From the NCBI GenBank assembly GCA_963775335.1, contig CAVZIJ010000003.1, forward strand, positions 2,170,001 to 2,234,000: 64,000 nucleotides of DNA, in the 5' to 3' direction. The position numbers and the translations under genes were made by a program. Of the stretch, positions 16,039-25,132 are shown in pieces; position 1 is the stretch's first letter, and each line of letters starts with the position of its first letter. The notes below the pieces were generated by a model. That model ran no database searches, had not been told where the DNA came from, and saw only the letters and a program-made list of their open reading frames with translations. This stretch comes from CAVQCX01 sp963775335 (GTDB taxonomy: Bacteria > Pseudomonadota > Gammaproteobacteria > Chromatiales > Chromatiaceae).

Positions 16039-16272
16039 ATGACGTACGACGAGCAAGGCCTTTTCCAGGTCAAGAACATTGCTGATCGTGTCTGGCACAT
16101 CTACGACCTGTCGGAAGATGATCCCGAGATAGCCGCCGTTTTGGACGACTCGAGCCGCAAGCGTCCCCGCAGCAACCGTCAGCTGCAATTCGAAGCACAG
16201 GCGATGGCGTTGGGATTGTACGAGGCGTATGAGACCGCCTTCCTGGAGACGCACGAGGCGCTTCAGTCTTAG
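16039..16272 (+). CDS. hypothetical protein, 77 residues
   Basis: The start ATG 16039 is preferred over an upstream in-frame ATG at 15964 because GAGGGTGG lies about 8 bases before it. The product MTYDEQGLFQVKNIADRVWH... is acidic and soluble, with no membrane segment. The C-terminal half (RQLQFEAQAMALGLYEAYETAFLETHEAL) looks helical. I do not recognise it. It lies between two decayed genes, so the neighbourhood gives no clue to function. Confidence 0.55.
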   Translation: MTYDEQGLFQVKNIADRVWHIYDLSEDDPEIAAVLDDSSRKRPRSNRQLQFEAQAMALGLYEAYETAFLETHEALQS

Positions 16273-16437
16273 CCATATCCAGAGTACAGGCCCGCACACG
16301 GGGGCGCCCGCCCCGGGGGGAGCCTCGCGCATCGCAACCCCGCGCAGGGAGAGGCCCCGCCGCAGATCGAGACAAGCAGGGCCTCGCTTTGCACGGGGGC
16401 CCTTTCGCTTACGATCGCCGACCGATCGGATCAGAAC

Positions 16438-16695
16438 ATGGAGCGGCTGTGGAAATCGGTCAAGTACGAGGAGGTCTACCTCAGGGCCTACGAGAGCGTG
16501 TCGGCAGCGAAACTCGGGCTCGGTAGGTACCTCGTGTTCTACAACACCCGCCGACCCCACCCCAGCCTTGATCGGCAGGCTCCCGATCAGATCTACTTCA
16601 ACGTGCTGCCCTTGCCCAAGGCAGCTTAAACCGTGTGGCACGATTCCACTTATCCCAATGGGCTGCACTGTTCAGACACCCGGGGCCACCTCTGT
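16438..16695 (+). pseudogene. IS3-family transposase (orfB) 3' remnant with the element's right end
   Basis: The frame MERLWKSVKYEEVYLRAYES ... GRYLVFYNTRRPHPSLDRQAPDQIYF is the C-terminal part of the IS3-family rve integrase domain, including the region around the last acidic catalytic residue. Nothing of orfA or the N-terminal three quarters of orfB is present. Just after the stop at 16627-16629 the sequence CTGTTCAGACACCCGGGGCC resembles the terminal inverted repeat commonly found at the right end of this subgroup (usual form CTGTTCAGACAACCGGGGCC). A dead, internally deleted copy. Confidence 0.75.
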
Positions 16696-17059
16696 ATGTA
16701 ATCGCCTGAGGACACCCCGCCGACGTTGGTGTGGGTGGCGCCGCACACCGCCTTGCCATTATTCGAGCTGGTGGGGCGGAAACCGCCACGGTATGCCCGC
16801 CCCATTAATGGCCTATGTAGATCCGGTGAAATTATCGTGACCTCCCGTGGCGTTTTCGGGAGCGAAGGACATCATCCACGGGGAATTCAGCCGGGACCTG
16901 GTGGAGCCCCGGGCCGCTGCCGGAAACCCCTTCCTCCATCGTCCGGCCGCCACACAGGAGCAAGCCCGCTTGCGGTCTTAGCGGGGCAATTCGGCGGATC
17001 AGGAGGCGGAGGCCCAAGCCTCGGATTGGGGTGTCACAAGAGGAACCGGCCGCGCGGTG
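16696..17059. other. 364-base gap between IS remnant and hydrolase gene
   Basis: No supported gene. Short frames here lack start signals and family resemblance. It is the downstream side of the minus-strand hydrolase and probably IS-associated debris. Confidence 0.5.
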
Positions 17060-17911
17060 TCAACATCCCGGCCCCGCGCACGAGATGCCCTCGTCCGGAT
17101 GCCGACCCGCCCGGACCGACAGCAGCCACTGCCGCAACGCGCGGTCGTAGCCGGGGCGGCTGGCCAGAAAGCCGCTGTTGTGGTCGCCTCGTAGCTCCAC
17201 GAATCGCTTGGGCCCGGACACCGCCTCGTAGAGCCGCAGCCCCAGCTCGAAGGGTATGATCTCGTCGTCACGGCTGTGCAACACCAGCACAGGAGCCCGG
17301 ACGTGCGCCATGGCCCTCACCGAATCGAAGTGGTAGCGCAGCGCCACCAGGGTTGACAGCAGGGGGAGCTCCCGGTGCGCGAAATCGCGCGCCGAGCTGA
17401 ATGTCGACTCCAGAATAACGCCGCCTGCAGGCACCTGCGATGCGAGATGAGCTGCCACCGCCCCACCCAGAGAGCGCCCGAAGATCAGGATGTCCTCAGG
17501 GGCGAATCCTCGGGTCGCGGTCAGGTACTGCCAGGCCGCCGACGCGTCCCGATACAGGCCCGCCTCACTCGGGGCTCCCTCGCTTTGCCCATAGCCGCGG
17601 TAATCGAAGATGAAGACGGCAAGCCCGAGGCTGTGGAAGATCTCCACCGACTCGCGTCGATGGGAGATATTGCCTGCGTTGCCGTGCAGAAACAGCAGCA
17701 CGCGGCTTGCGCCCGCACAGGGGACATACCAGCCGTGTAGAGAGACAGCATCCTGAGTTTGGAACCTCACCTCCTCGAAGGCGAGCCCCCAATCGGCGGG
17801 TGTCGCATCCAGCGGGCGCGACGGGAAGAACACCATGCGAGGCTGCTGAAAATAGATAAACAGATTCAGCAGCAGCACGCCAACCAGCACCAGAGCCAGG
17901 GTTTCCATCAT
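17060..17911 (-). CDS. membrane-anchored alpha/beta hydrolase (Bem46/ABHD13-like)
   Basis: About 283 residues from ATG 17909-17911, chosen because an N-terminal hydrophobic anchor follows at once (ETLALVLVGVLLLNLFIYF) and sequence upstream in the frame is low-complexity and unlike protein. The family pattern YFQQPRMVFFPSRPL, the oxyanion strand LLFLHGNAGNISHR and the nucleophile elbow GRSLGGA (Ser) are present, as are the acid in LHSRDDEI and the His in GDHNSG. It is probably a serine esterase or thioesterase facing the periplasm or membrane; substrate unknown. It is a monocistronic minus-strand gene. Confidence 0.85.
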   Translation of the reverse strand: MMETLALVLVGVLLLNLFIYFQQPRMVFFPSRPLDATPADWGLAFEEVRFQTQDAVSLHGWYVPCAGASRVLLFLHGNAGNISHRRESVEIFHSLGLAVFIFDYRGYGQSEGAPSEAGLYRDASAAWQYLTATRGFAPEDILIFGRSLGGAVAAHLASQVPAGGVILESTFSSARDFAHRELPLLSTLVALRYHFDSVRAMAHVRAPVLVLHSRDDEIIPFELGLRLYEAVSGPKRFVELRGDHNSGFLASRPGYDRALRQWLLSVRAGRHPDEGISCAGPGC

Positions 17912-18476
17912 CAGCCTCACAGTGACCCAGTTCCTTGGACAGCCAAGGCCGCCCGGACACAGCCCGCCGGTCCGAATGATCGCGATGCACCCGAGGTTCC
18001 CACAGTGTCGCACCGTTTGCCCGTCCAGCGAGTACTGTGCCGTGCGGTGCGCCTTGCCGGCACGCTTGTCGGACAGCAGCGCGACTCGCGGGGAATCATA
18101 AGACAGGTTTTCGCCCGCGTTTCTCAACGACATTCGTCGAGGCATGCGAGGCATGCGAGGCATGCGAGGTGCGCGAGCATACCGGGAGCTACAGAGCGGG
18201 CACGCAGGCATACTGGAGCGAAGATCGGGTACCCGGTCGGGCGCAACGTCGTAGACGCGGGCAGATCCGGCGCCGCGGCAGGAGGTTGCTGAGACATGCG
18301 GGCCGGACCAGGGCTCGCCGCCCGGGGGCGGGGATCTTCTCCGGGGGGCGGCTCAGGGGCCGGGCCGGTCAATTACCCCGCAAACTCGGATATCGCTCGG
18401 ATTGAAGATCTCGTGGCGGAGAGACCCCCGAGTGCTTAGGCTATGTCGTCTGACCACCACACAGGAGCACCCGTTC
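17912..18476. other. 565-base divergent intergenic region with a 9-bp tandem repeat
   Basis: This region lies between the hydrolase (minus) and the cytochrome c gene (plus). It contains three perfect tandem copies of GAGGCATGC at 18139-18165 with a degenerate fourth. Otherwise no gene is supported. Promoters for both flanking genes should lie here, but I cannot identify them with confidence. Confidence 0.6.
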
Positions 18477-18983
18477 ATGAAAACCAGACAGTCCCTGATC
18501 GCACTCCTGCTGCCCGTTGCCCTGGCGTTCGGCGCAGCCACCGCCGCGGAGCCTTCATCGAGCCGGGGTACGGTCGAGCACGGCCGTTACCTGGTCCGGA
18601 CCAGCGGCTGCAATGACTGCCACACGCCGGGCTATGCGGAGAAGGCCGGCAAGATCCCCGAGCGGGCTTGGCTCACGGGCAGCCCCGTCGGCTTCCAGGG
18701 CCCCTGGGGCACCACCTACCCTGTCAACCTGCGGCTGCTGGTCCAGTCTCTGACCGAGCGGGAATGGACACGCCGCGTTCGCGGGGCGGCGCGCCCACCT
18801 ATGCCCTGGGTCTCCCTGAGCAGCATGACGGATCGGGACCTGCGCTCGATCTATCGCTTCGTCCGAAGCCTGGGCGCCGCGGGCAAGCCCGCCCCCGAGT
18901 TCGTGCCGCCGGACAAGGCAGTCACCACACCCTATATCGAATTCTTCCCCAAGAACCTGCCCAAGCAGGCCCAGACACACTGA
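18477..18983 (+). CDS. periplasmic monohaem cytochrome c
   Basis: 168 residues from ATG 18477, preceded by AGGAG about 9 bases upstream; an upstream in-frame ATG is ignored because it would bury the signal peptide. The signal sequence is TRQSLIALLLPVALAFGAATAAE. One haem-binding motif C-N-D-C-H (residues about 46-50) follows GRYLVRTSGCNDCHTPGY. Candidate Met axial ligands lie in PPMPW and SSMTDRDL. The fold resembles class I cytochrome c subunits that accept electrons from dehydrogenases. There is no adjacent dehydrogenase, so the electron partners are unknown. Confidence 0.85.
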   Translation: MKTRQSLIALLLPVALAFGAATAAEPSSSRGTVEHGRYLVRTSGCNDCHTPGYAEKAGKIPERAWLTGSPVGFQGPWGTTYPVNLRLLVQSLTEREWTRRVRGAARPPMPWVSLSSMTDRDLRSIYRFVRSLGAAGKPAPEFVPPDKAVTTPYIEFFPKNLPKQAQTH

Positions 18984-19178
18984 GCCGCGGGGCCACCCGT
19001 AGGACGCGGGCGGTTTCCGAGCGCTTGCGCCGGGTGACCGGCGTCTGTGTTTTTGTGCCACCGTTTCTATATTATTGACCAAGAAGATATCCGGGATCCC
19101 GGGAAGGGGTCCCCTGCTTTTTCCGGTCGAGCGCTTGCTGATTCCGTACCCGATCGAGAGTCAGTCCGGAGACGACAT

Positions 19179-19889
19179 ATGCCGTACGTCAAGGTTTATT
19201 ACAAGGGAGTGTTGAAAGACGAGCTGGAGCTGACGAAGGCCGTCACCGCCATCGGGCGCGGAACGGACAACGACGTGCGGATCGACAACTCGGCGGTCTC
19301 CACCCATCATGCCCGGATCATCTGCGAGGGCGGCTCCATCTTCCTCGAGGACACCGGCAGCAAGAACGGCGTCTTCGTCAATGGAGAAAGGGTACGGAAG
19401 CGCAGCCCGGTGCAGTACGGCGACGAGATCGTCATCTTCAAGCACACCCTCAAGCTCGCCGCGGTGAACCCGCGCGCCACCGCGTCCACCGGTCGGATCG
19501 ACGGCGCCCGGCAGGTCGACCAGGGGGCCACCGTCGAGATGGACGTTTCCCAGCTCGACAGACTGCTCAAAGAGCGCCGTGGGGACGGGGATGCCTATCT
19601 GCTGATTATCGGTGCAACCCAGCAGCGGGCACGCCACCCGCTTTCTCGCGTGAGCTTCAAGATCGGCAAGGCGAGCGACAGCGACCTGCGCGTCGGCGGC
19701 TGGCTTGCTCCGCGGGTAGCCGCCCGGGTCCTACGGCGCGAGGACGGGTACTACATCATGCCCGCCATTCGTGGGCGGGTCCGCGTGAACGGGCTACGCG
19801 CCACAGAGACGCAACGCCTGCAGGACGGCGACAAACTCAGCATCCGCGGCCTGCGCATCGACTTCTACCACCGACAATCGAGCGACTGA
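19179..19889 (+). CDS. FHA-domain protein with two FHA-like modules
   Basis: 236 residues from ATG 19179 (GGAGACGAC upstream). The N-terminal FHA domain (about 5-95) has the phosphothreonine-binding signature IGRGTDNDVRIDN ... STHHARI ... DTGSKNGVFVNG. A linker of about 50 residues leads to a second FHA-like module (about 145-232), with IGKASDSDLRVGG and VRVNG but a degenerate loop. It should bind phosphothreonine peptides made by the kinase whose gene starts 12 bases downstream; the PP2C gene then reverses the mark. Confidence 0.9.
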   Translation: MPYVKVYYKGVLKDELELTKAVTAIGRGTDNDVRIDNSAVSTHHARIICEGGSIFLEDTGSKNGVFVNGERVRKRSPVQYGDEIVIFKHTLKLAAVNPRATASTGRIDGARQVDQGATVEMDVSQLDRLLKERRGDGDAYLLIIGATQQRARHPLSRVSFKIGKASDSDLRVGGWLAPRVAARVLRREDGYYIMPAIRGRVRVNGLRATETQRLQDGDKLSIRGLRIDFYHRQSSD

Positions 19890-19901
19890 CACCGCTTCGC
19901 G

Positions 19902-21725
19902 ATGGAGATCCCCGGCTATAGGATCGAGCGCCTCATCGCTGAAGGGGGGATGGCCTCGGTCTATCTGGCCGTACAAGAGTCCCTCGGGCGCCACGTGGCA
20001 CTCAAGCTTCTGCGCAAGTTCGACAGCCCCGAGCAGGCCCAGCGCTTCATGGACGAGGGGCGCATCATCGCGGGAATCAACCACCGCAACGTCATCACCA
20101 TCCACGATATCGGCATGGTGGATGACCGTCCTTACTTGTCGATGGAGTATCTGGAGGGCGGGAGCCTCGAGCAGCGCATCCGGGAGGGGATGTCGGTCGA
20201 GGAGGCCCTCGATCTGCTGGAGAAGATCGGAAACTGCCTGGACGCGGTGCACAGCCGCGGTGTGGTGCACCGCGACATCAAGCCGGAGAACATCCTGTTC
20301 CACGAGGACGGCACCCCGATCCTCACGGACTTCGGCATCGCCACGCAGCTGGCGTACGACCCCAAGCGCACCCTCGACGGCACCGCGCTCGGCAGCCCGT
20401 TCTACCTCAGCCCCGAGCAGGCCGAAAGCAAGGCGGTGGACGGGCGCACCGACATCTACGGACTGGGCATCATCTTCTACGAGATGCTGATGGGGCGAAG
20501 GCCGTACCAGGCGGACTCGTACATCCACACGATTCTCGCGCACATCGCCGACCCGATCCCCACCTTCCCGCGGGAGCTGCGCAAGTACCAGGGTCTGCTC
20601 GACTCGATGATCGCGAAACACCCGGCCGACCGCTTCTCCTCGGCCCAAGAGCTGGTCGAGCGGGTACGCGAGCTGCGGCGCTCCGGCCTCGGTCCGCTGG
20701 CCAAGCGCAAGACCTCCGAGTACGTCGAGGGCTGGGGCCACGCAGCCGATGCGCCGGACGAGGCCAAGCCGAGCCGGCGCCTGGGCCGCTCGACATCCGA
20801 GCACGGTGCAACGCTGCTCAAGGACGCCGACGCCGAGACCCTTCTGCGAAGCCTCTTGCAGCGCCCGGCCCCAAAGCCACCGGCCGCCTGGGTGCTGGGG
20901 GCGGCGACGGCGGTTGCGGCGCTGCTGACCGCAGGGGTCGCGGCGCTGCTGCTGCGCACTGCTGCGAGCCCTCCCATGCCGGTGAGTCCGAGTGCGCCGG
21001 CGCCCTCGAACAGCGGCCCCCCGACCCCCGGGGGCGACGCAGGCACCGGCGCGCTGGCAAGCCAACCCCCCGACGCATTGGCGCCGAGTATCCCTGAGCT
21101 GCCCCGGCCCGAGTCGGCATCGGACCCCACCGCGCTGATGCCCCCGACACTGGCCGCGCTGCCCGCACCCGCCTCCTTGACGGGTGCCGCCGAGACCCTT
21201 CCCGGGGCACTGCAGGCGCCAGGTATCGGGACCCGGACCGCCGCGGCCGATCCGGACGCAACCCCGGCGGCCGCCGTGCCAGCAGATGCGCCAGCGGCTC
21301 CCCAGCCGACCCGCGAGGCCCAGATCGAAGGCCTGCTCGCCAGCGCGCGCGAGGCATTGGCGGGCTACCGGCTGACCACGCCGTCCCAGGACAGCGCCCT
21401 GCACTATTATCGCGAGGTGCTCGAGCTGGACCCCAAGCAGTCGGAGGCGCGCAACGGGGTCAGTCGTATCGCGGAGCGCTATGCCGTGCTCGCCGACGAT
21501 GCCATGACCAAAGCCGATTACAAGAAGGCCGATCTGTACCTGCAGCGCGGGCTGTCGGTGCAGCCCGACAACCGGCACCTCGTCGAAGCCGAGCGCAGAC
21601 TGGTCAAAATTGAGCAGGCCAAGGCCCGGGCAGCCAGGGAGCGCGCCCCGGTGGAAGACCGGACCGAGCCGCAGCACAAGCCGCATCGAGGATTCCTGGA
21701 GACGCTGAAGGCGATCTTCCGCTGA
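19902..21725 (+). CDS. membrane-spanning Ser/Thr protein kinase with C-terminal TPR-like region
   Basis: 607 residues. The PknB-type kinase domain (1-265) has the glycine loop AEGGMASVY, catalytic Lys K35, the catalytic loop HRDIKPEN (D125) and DFG at 143-145, so it should be active. A single membrane helix lies near residues 327-350. A long Pro/Ala-rich linker follows, then a C-terminal region (about 470-580) with TPR-like helices (ALHYYREVLELDPKQSEARN ... YLQRGLSVQPDNRHL). FHA, kinase and PP2C genes in a row resemble the Fha-PpkA-PppA module of type VI secretion, but no T6SS gene is in the window. Confidence 0.92.
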   Translation: MEIPGYRIERLIAEGGMASVYLAVQESLGRHVALKLLRKFDSPEQAQRFMDEGRIIAGINHRNVITIHDIGMVDDRPYLSMEYLEGGSLEQRIREGMSVEEALDLLEKIGNCLDAVHSRGVVHRDIKPENILFHEDGTPILTDFGIATQLAYDPKRTLDGTALGSPFYLSPEQAESKAVDGRTDIYGLGIIFYEMLMGRRPYQADSYIHTILAHIADPIPTFPRELRKYQGLLDSMIAKHPADRFSSAQELVERVRELRRSGLGPLAKRKTSEYVEGWGHAADAPDEAKPSRRLGRSTSEHGATLLKDADAETLLRSLLQRPAPKPPAAWVLGAATAVAALLTAGVAALLLRTAASPPMPVSPSAPAPSNSGPPTPGGDAGTGALASQPPDALAPSIPELPRPESASDPTALMPPTLAALPAPASLTGAAETLPGALQAPGIGTRTAAADPDATPAAAVPADAPAAPQPTREAQIEGLLASAREALAGYRLTTPSQDSALHYYREVLELDPKQSEARNGVSRIAERYAVLADDAMTKADYKKADLYLQRGLSVQPDNRHLVEAERRLVKIEQAKARAARERAPVEDRTEPQHKPHRGFLETLKAIFR

Positions 21726-21769
21726 GCCAAAGTGCGGTCCGATTACCACCGGAGGGAGTCAGAATCGAC

Positions 21770-22549
21770 ATGACCTGGCAATTCGGCAAAGCGTCCGATC
21801 TGGGGGGACGAACCGAGCAACAGGATCGGGTCGAGATCCTCAGCGCTCTAGGCGACCGCACGCACCTGCTGGTCCTGGCCGACGGCATGGGGGGCCACCA
21901 GGACGGTGCCCTCGCAGCCCAGGCCATGGTGGATACCGCCCAGCGGCTGTTCGAGGGCCGGGTGCAAGATCCCGGCAGCTTCTTGGCACGGCTCTGTCTG
22001 GAGGCCCACGGAGCCTTGGGCTCCCTGGGGGAGATAAGCGCCCGCTCCGCCGGCAGTACCTGCGTCCTGCTGTATCTGGACGAGGCCGAGGCGAATTGGG
22101 CCCACGTCGGCGACAGCCGCCTGTATCTCTTTCGTGGCGGAGAGCTCATCGACCGCACCTTCGATCACTCGCTGCGCCGCCTCATGATCGAGCAGGGGCG
22201 GATCCGGGAAAGTGATGCCGAGGCCAAGGAGCTGCAGAATCAACTCTACATGCGCCTGGGTGGCGAGCAGGTGCCCAAACCCGATTTCGGCTCCATCGAG
22301 ATCCGCGCCGGCGATTTGTTCATGCTCTGCAGCGACGGACTCTGGGGCCAGGTCTCGCCGGAAGAGGCCCTGGACGGACTGGCCCGACGCTCACCCCAGC
22401 AGCACGCAGAGCACCTGGCGGCAGTCGCCCGCGAGCGCGGCGGCGAGGGGGGGACAACATCAGCATCGCCCTGGCGTATCGGCCCGCCACGCCGCGCCGG
22501 AGTCTCCTCGGCCGACTGCTCGGCAGACGCTAAGAGAAAAGCGGCTTAG
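21770..22549 (+). pseudogene. PP2C-family protein phosphatase, frameshifted near the 3' end
   Basis: The frame reads as a good PP2C phosphatase to about residue 225. Metal-binding motifs LADGMGGHQDG, GDSRLYLF and CSDGLWGQV are all present. It should dephosphorylate the products of the adjacent kinase. At 22447-22453 a run of seven G residues breaks the frame. With eight Gs the protein would continue into the family's last motif, GDNISIALAYRP, and stop at 22531-22533 (about 253 residues). As written it runs on to 22549 with unrelated residues and loses the Asp of motif 11. Either a homopolymer sequencing error or a phase-variable or broken gene. Confidence 0.85.
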
Positions 22550-23001
22550 CGCCACCACAGCTCGTCGTCGAGCCCGTCGTTGTACCCGACGTGACGCTCT
22601 TCGTCGCGGTACGGGCGGTCGTCGTAGCCGCCGTAGGTCCCGTAGGTCCGATACCAGCCCGGGAGCTGCCGGTTGAGGTTGTGCTTGAGCCGGAAGATCC
22701 GGTAGCTGGCGTCATTGTACGCCCGGTCGAGCTCGGCCCGGTCCCTCGGAGACAGGTAGCCGTTCGCTCGGAAATCCTGCTCCATGGCGGCGAGCCTGTC
22801 TTGGTCCCCGTAGAGCACCTGTGCCTCGTCGGGCGTCAGCAATCCCCGCTTCAGTCCCAGAGCGACGCGGGCACGCTGGGTCTCGGCGCGCTGGGCGAAT
22901 GAGCCCTGGGGGTCATCGCCGTAGTAACCGTTCGCGAAGACGGGTGTGGCCAGTGCAAGTCCCAGCACGACCGCGACAAGAGGTTTATTAAAGATCGCCA
23001 T
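22546..23001 (-). CDS. exported hypothetical protein, Tyr/Arg/Asp-rich tail
   Basis: 151 residues. The signal peptide NKPLVAVVLGLALATPVFA is followed by a mature helical domain with two copies of a similar pattern: RVALGLKRGLLTPDEAQVLYGDQ and DFRANGYLSPRDRAELDRAYNDA. The second half of each resembles small periplasmic stress-type proteins. The C-terminus is rich in Tyr, Gly, Asp and Arg (YGTYGGYDDRPYRDEERH). It ends convergently with the phosphatase gene, overlapping its frameshifted reading by 4 bases. Function unknown. Confidence 0.8.
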   Translation of the reverse strand: MAIFNKPLVAVVLGLALATPVFANGYYGDDPQGSFAQRAETQRARVALGLKRGLLTPDEAQVLYGDQDRLAAMEQDFRANGYLSPRDRAELDRAYNDASYRIFRLKHNLNRQLPGWYRTYGTYGGYDDRPYRDEERHVGYNDGLDDELWWR

Positions 23002-23205
23002 AGATCGCTTCTCCTCGATAGCAAGGCCCTTTTCCAGCCTCGCGTCCAGGATAGGCGCGGGGCCGTGAACCCAGGCTGAATGCCCTCAGCCCCCCAAGCC
23101 CCGGCTGCAAGGAGCCGAGCCCCCTCGGCGATCGCACGCCCATCGGCCACGCGTATAGCCTCCCACGGGCTCGTGATTCCCGCGCAACAGCGGTGCGGCT
23201 CTGCC

Positions 23206-24276
23206 TTACTCCAGCACGGCTACGGACTTGATCTGGACCCAGATCTCCTTGCCCGACTCGAGCCCCAGGGTCTGTGCGGAGCGAGCGGTGACGCGAGCCA
23301 CCAGGGGCGTATCGCCGACCCGCACCCGCACCAGGCGCACGGCGGGATGCCCTTCCTCCGCCATGTCCTCCACCCGGGCCGGCAACAGGTTCAGAATGCT
23401 GGTGCCCTCGTGCCGCTCCAAGGCCAGACTCAGGTCCCGGGCCAGCACCCGAAGCCGCACCGGATCGCCGACCGGCACCCCGGCATCCCGGACCCACAGG
23501 CTGCCCCCCGAAAACGCGGCCCGCGCCAGGTGCCAGACCAGATCGCGCTCGATTACTCGCGCATCGAGCACGACCCCCGCCTCCTCGCCCATGCGGATCG
23601 GTAGATCCAGACGCGCCAGGGTCTCGGTCAACGGGCCACCGGCGACCGCGCGGCCTCCGGCCATCACCACCAGGTGGTCGGCCAGGTGCGCGACCTCGTC
23701 CGGGGAGTGGGTGACATAGATCACCGGGATCGCCAGGGTGCCGTGGAGACGCTCCAGGTAGGGCAGGATCTCGCCCTTGCTGCGGTGGTCGAGCGCGGAG
23801 AGCGGCTCATCCATGAGCAGGAGGCGCGGGCTGGTAAGCAGCGCCCGCGCGATGGCCACACGCTGACGCTCCCCGCCGGAGAGCCTGGCCGGGGCCCTCC
23901 CGAGCAGCGGGCCCAGCCCCAGCCAGGCCACCGCATCGTCGAGGCCCACTCGACGCTCGGCCGGCGCCAGCCGCTTGAATCCGTACTCCAGATTGCGGCG
24001 CACCGACAGGTGCGGGAACAGGCTCGCCTCCTGGAACACGTAGCCGATGGGCCGCTGATGCACCGGCTCGAAGCGCTCGGCGTCCTGCCAGACCTCGCCG
24101 TTCACCCGCAAACGGCCCTCGGCGCGCTCGAGGCCGGCGATACAGCGCAGGGCCGTAGTCTTGCCCGAGCCGGACTGGCCGAACAGCGCCGTCACCCCCT
24201 GCCCCGGCACCCGCAGATCCAGGTCCAGGGTGAAGCCGCCCAGCGCCAGATGGAACCGCGCCTCGATGTCGCCCAT
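23206..24276 (-). CDS. modC: molybdate ABC transporter, ATP-binding protein
   Basis: 356 residues from ATG 24274-24276, which overlaps the modB stop. Walker A FGQSGSGKTT, signature LSGGERQRVAI, Walker B LLLMDEPLSALD and the switch His in YVTHSPDEV are present. The C-terminal TOBE/Mop domain (about 290-356) typical of ModC binds molybdate and regulates activity. It imports molybdate needed for the nitrate reductase in this window. No modA binding-protein gene lies next to modBC. Confidence 0.92.
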   Translation of the reverse strand: MGDIEARFHLALGGFTLDLDLRVPGQGVTALFGQSGSGKTTALRCIAGLERAEGRLRVNGEVWQDAERFEPVHQRPIGYVFQEASLFPHLSVRRNLEYGFKRLAPAERRVGLDDAVAWLGLGPLLGRAPARLSGGERQRVAIARALLTSPRLLLMDEPLSALDHRSKGEILPYLERLHGTLAIPVIYVTHSPDEVAHLADHLVVMAGGRAVAGGPLTETLARLDLPIRMGEEAGVVLDARVIERDLVWHLARAAFSGGSLWVRDAGVPVGDPVRLRVLARDLSLALERHEGTSILNLLPARVEDMAEEGHPAVRLVRVRVGDTPLVARVTARSAQTLGLESGKEIWVQIKSVAVLE

Positions 24277-24950
24277 CAGGCGCCCGCCCTGCCGATGCGA
24301 CCGTTGACCAGATAGAGGGTCAGCAACACCAGGAAGGCGAATCCGATCATCGCCGCCGAGAGGGCATGGGCCTGAGCGTACTCCAGGGCCTCCACGTGAT
24401 CGTAGATCGCGACGGAGAGGACCCGGGTCTCTCCGGGGATGCTGCCGCCGATCATCAGCACCACCCCGAACTCGCCCACCGTATGGGCAAAGGCCAGGAC
24501 CGCCGCGGTGAGCATCCCTGGACGTGCCAGGGGCAGGGCGACGCTGAGGAAGCGATCCCAAGGCGAGGCACGCAGGGTCGCCGCCACCTCCAAGGGCCTA
24601 TCGCCGAGCGCCTCGAAGGCGTTCTGCATCGGCTGAACCGCGAACGGCAGGGAATAGAGCACCGAGGCCACCACCAATCCGGCAAAGGTGAATGGCAAGG
24701 TGCCCAGCCCGAGCGTCTGGGTCAGTCGGCCCACCGGCCCACCGGGGCCCAGCAGCACCAGCAGATAGAAACCGAGCACCGTCGGCGGCAGGACGAGCGG
24801 CAGGGCCACCACGGCAGCGATGGCCTGTTTGTACCAGGCGCGGCTGCGCGCGAGCCACCAGGCGATCGGGGTCCCGAGCAGGAGCAGAAAAAGCGTCGTG
24901 AGCGACGCCAGCTTGAGCGTCAGTGTCACGGGCTGCCAGTCGAAGGTCAT
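24276..24950 (-). CDS. modB: molybdate ABC transporter, permease
   Basis: 224 residues from ATG 24948-24950, where the family alignment begins (TFDWQPVTLTLKLASLTTLFLL). Five to six membrane helices are visible, and the coupling loop EAA-type sequence AATLRASPWDRFLSVALPLARPGML is present. Translational coupling with modC is shown by the overlapping stop and start. The start used here ignores 21 upstream residues that are unlike ModB. The usual partner ModA is missing from this locus and must be supplied from elsewhere. Confidence 0.92.
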   Translation of the reverse strand: MTFDWQPVTLTLKLASLTTLFLLLLGTPIAWWLARSRAWYKQAIAAVVALPLVLPPTVLGFYLLVLLGPGGPVGRLTQTLGLGTLPFTFAGLVVASVLYSLPFAVQPMQNAFEALGDRPLEVAATLRASPWDRFLSVALPLARPGMLTAAVLAFAHTVGEFGVVLMIGGSIPGETRVLSVAIYDHVEALEYAQAHALSAAMIGFAFLVLLTLYLVNGRIGRAGA

Positions 24951-25132
24951 GATCGCGACTCCGAAGATTCCGGAAAAACGATCAAAGCCTACGCCCTGGC
25001 TCGCATGTCTCACCAGTGTAGGGGCGAAGCGAAGCGCGTCCGGCCGGGAGCACAGTAGACGGTAGACGGTAGACGGGGAAAAGAATCAAACCGGTAGGGC
25101 GGGAAAGCGAAGCGCATCCCGCCGAACAGCCT

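Noticed and set aside
18139..18165. Possible CRISPR array (GAGGCATGC repeats)
   Set aside because: Units are 9 bases and directly tandem with no spacers; this is a simple tandem repeat.
19794..21749. 651-codon minus-strand open frame
   Set aside because: Antisense of the Ser/Thr kinase with all kinase motifs on the plus strand.
19179..22533. Naming the trio fha-ppkA-pppA of type VI secretion
   Set aside because: No T6SS structural gene occurs in the window, so the names would imply an unsupported function.
25055..25078. TAGACGG tandem motif upstream of modB, also echoed near 35390
   Set aside because: Short low-complexity repeat; no consistent spacing or partner to call it a regulatory site.
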